From: SZUA-426 sp041666155
Lineage (GTDB): Bacteria; Spirochaetota; Spirochaetia; Treponematales; Breznakiellaceae
DNA length: 23,643 bases
Assembly: GCA_041666155.1 (NCBI GenBank)
Contig: JBAYHM010000029.1
Location: forward strand, 1 to 23,643
Direction: 5' to 3'
Each line of letters begins with the position of its first letter. Position 1 is the stretch's first letter. Shown here piece after piece: positions 23,553 to 23,643 of this stretch. Below the pieces are notes generated by a model. It did not search any database. It was not told where the DNA came from and saw nothing but the letters and a program-made list of their open reading frames with translations. Made by a program: the position numbers and the translations under genes.

Positions 23553-23643
23553 TTTACAGCCCTCCTTTCCCTTTCGCGTTCGAGCAATTTCCAAACGGGA
23601 CTCGTCGCGGAGGCGTGTACCTCCCGCGCGAAATTGATCATCC
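23549..23643 (-). CDS. nifE: FeMo-cofactor scaffold subunit NifE, C-terminal end (runs off the right edge)
   Basis: Only the last 30 codons and the TGA (23551-23549) are in the window. The minus strand reads MINFAREVHASATSPVWKLL and then ERERERRAVK before the stop. Ala-Arg-Glu-Val followed by SPVWKLL resembles the end of NifE/NifD-type subunits, where an FA.E.D....P.W..L pattern is usual. The TGA overlaps the nifN ATG, and nifE is the normal gene directly before nifN. The match is short, so identity leans on position as well as sequence. Confidence 0.75.
   Translation of the reverse strand, partial: MINFAREVHASATSPVWKLLERERERRAVK

Noticed and set aside
1..23643. CRISPR arrays, tRNA/rRNA genes, insertion sequences
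   Set aside because: No regularly spaced repeats, no cloverleaf-type or rRNA sequence and no transposase or IS ends were seen on reading both strands. A tRNAscan or IS search was not possible here.

Overview
The window is GC-rich, gene-dense bacterial DNA. The most likely source is a free-living or gut-associated anaerobic spirochaete. This is an inference from three things: a run of large lipoproteins with relaxed lipoboxes and beta-helix/choice-of-anchor-type ends, AAA/DUF4143 ATPases, and an anaerobe-style nif cluster. No rRNA or other phylogenetic marker is present, so the assignment is tentative.

Layout, left to right. (1) 1-3317, minus strand: a Yej-type oligopeptide ABC importer, with yejA (binding protein), yejB (permease) and the first 132 codons of yejE running off the left edge. 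(2) 3387-8017, plus strand: an intact AAA/DUF4143 ATPase, a large surface lipoprotein, and a second DUF4143 ATPase that is a pseudogene with an internal deletion. Both ATPase genes begin inside inverted repeats that also form a well-spaced sigma-70 promoter, with the predicted transcription start at or next to the ATG. (3) 8026-9333, minus: a ZIP-type metal transporter with a cyclic-nucleotide-binding domain inserted in its cytoplasmic loop. (4) 9464-11345, plus: a TetR regulator preceded by a 14-bp perfect palindrome and followed by a radical SAM/SPASM-like protein, ending in a clear rho-independent terminator. (5) 11414-12694: an HD-GYP phosphodiesterase. (6) 12823-17502: two more large lipoproteins. 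The first of these is a clear paralogue of the lipoprotein in region 2. Between them lies a roughly 155-bp frameshifted antisense copy of part of nifA. (7) 17507-23643, minus: the distal part of a nitrogen-fixation operon in transcription order nifE (3' end only), nifN, nifB, a [2Fe-2S] ferredoxin, nifV, nifA. Several junctions overlap.

The nif genes fit together as a FeMo-cofactor assembly line. NifB makes the 8Fe core (NifB-co), NifEN matures it, NifV supplies homocitrate, the ferredoxin probably supplies electrons, and NifA activates sigma-54 transcription. Because nifA is the last gene of the operon it activates, positive feedback is plausible. The structural genes nifHDK and the operon promoter would lie beyond the right edge.

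The least ordinary signals are the palindromic, apparently leaderless promoters of the DUF4143 genes, the ZIP/cNMP-binding fusion with altered metal-site residues, the nifA fragment wedged between lipoprotein genes, and the lipoprotein paralogue array with AT-rich central patches. No tRNA, rRNA, CRISPR array or insertion sequence was seen.
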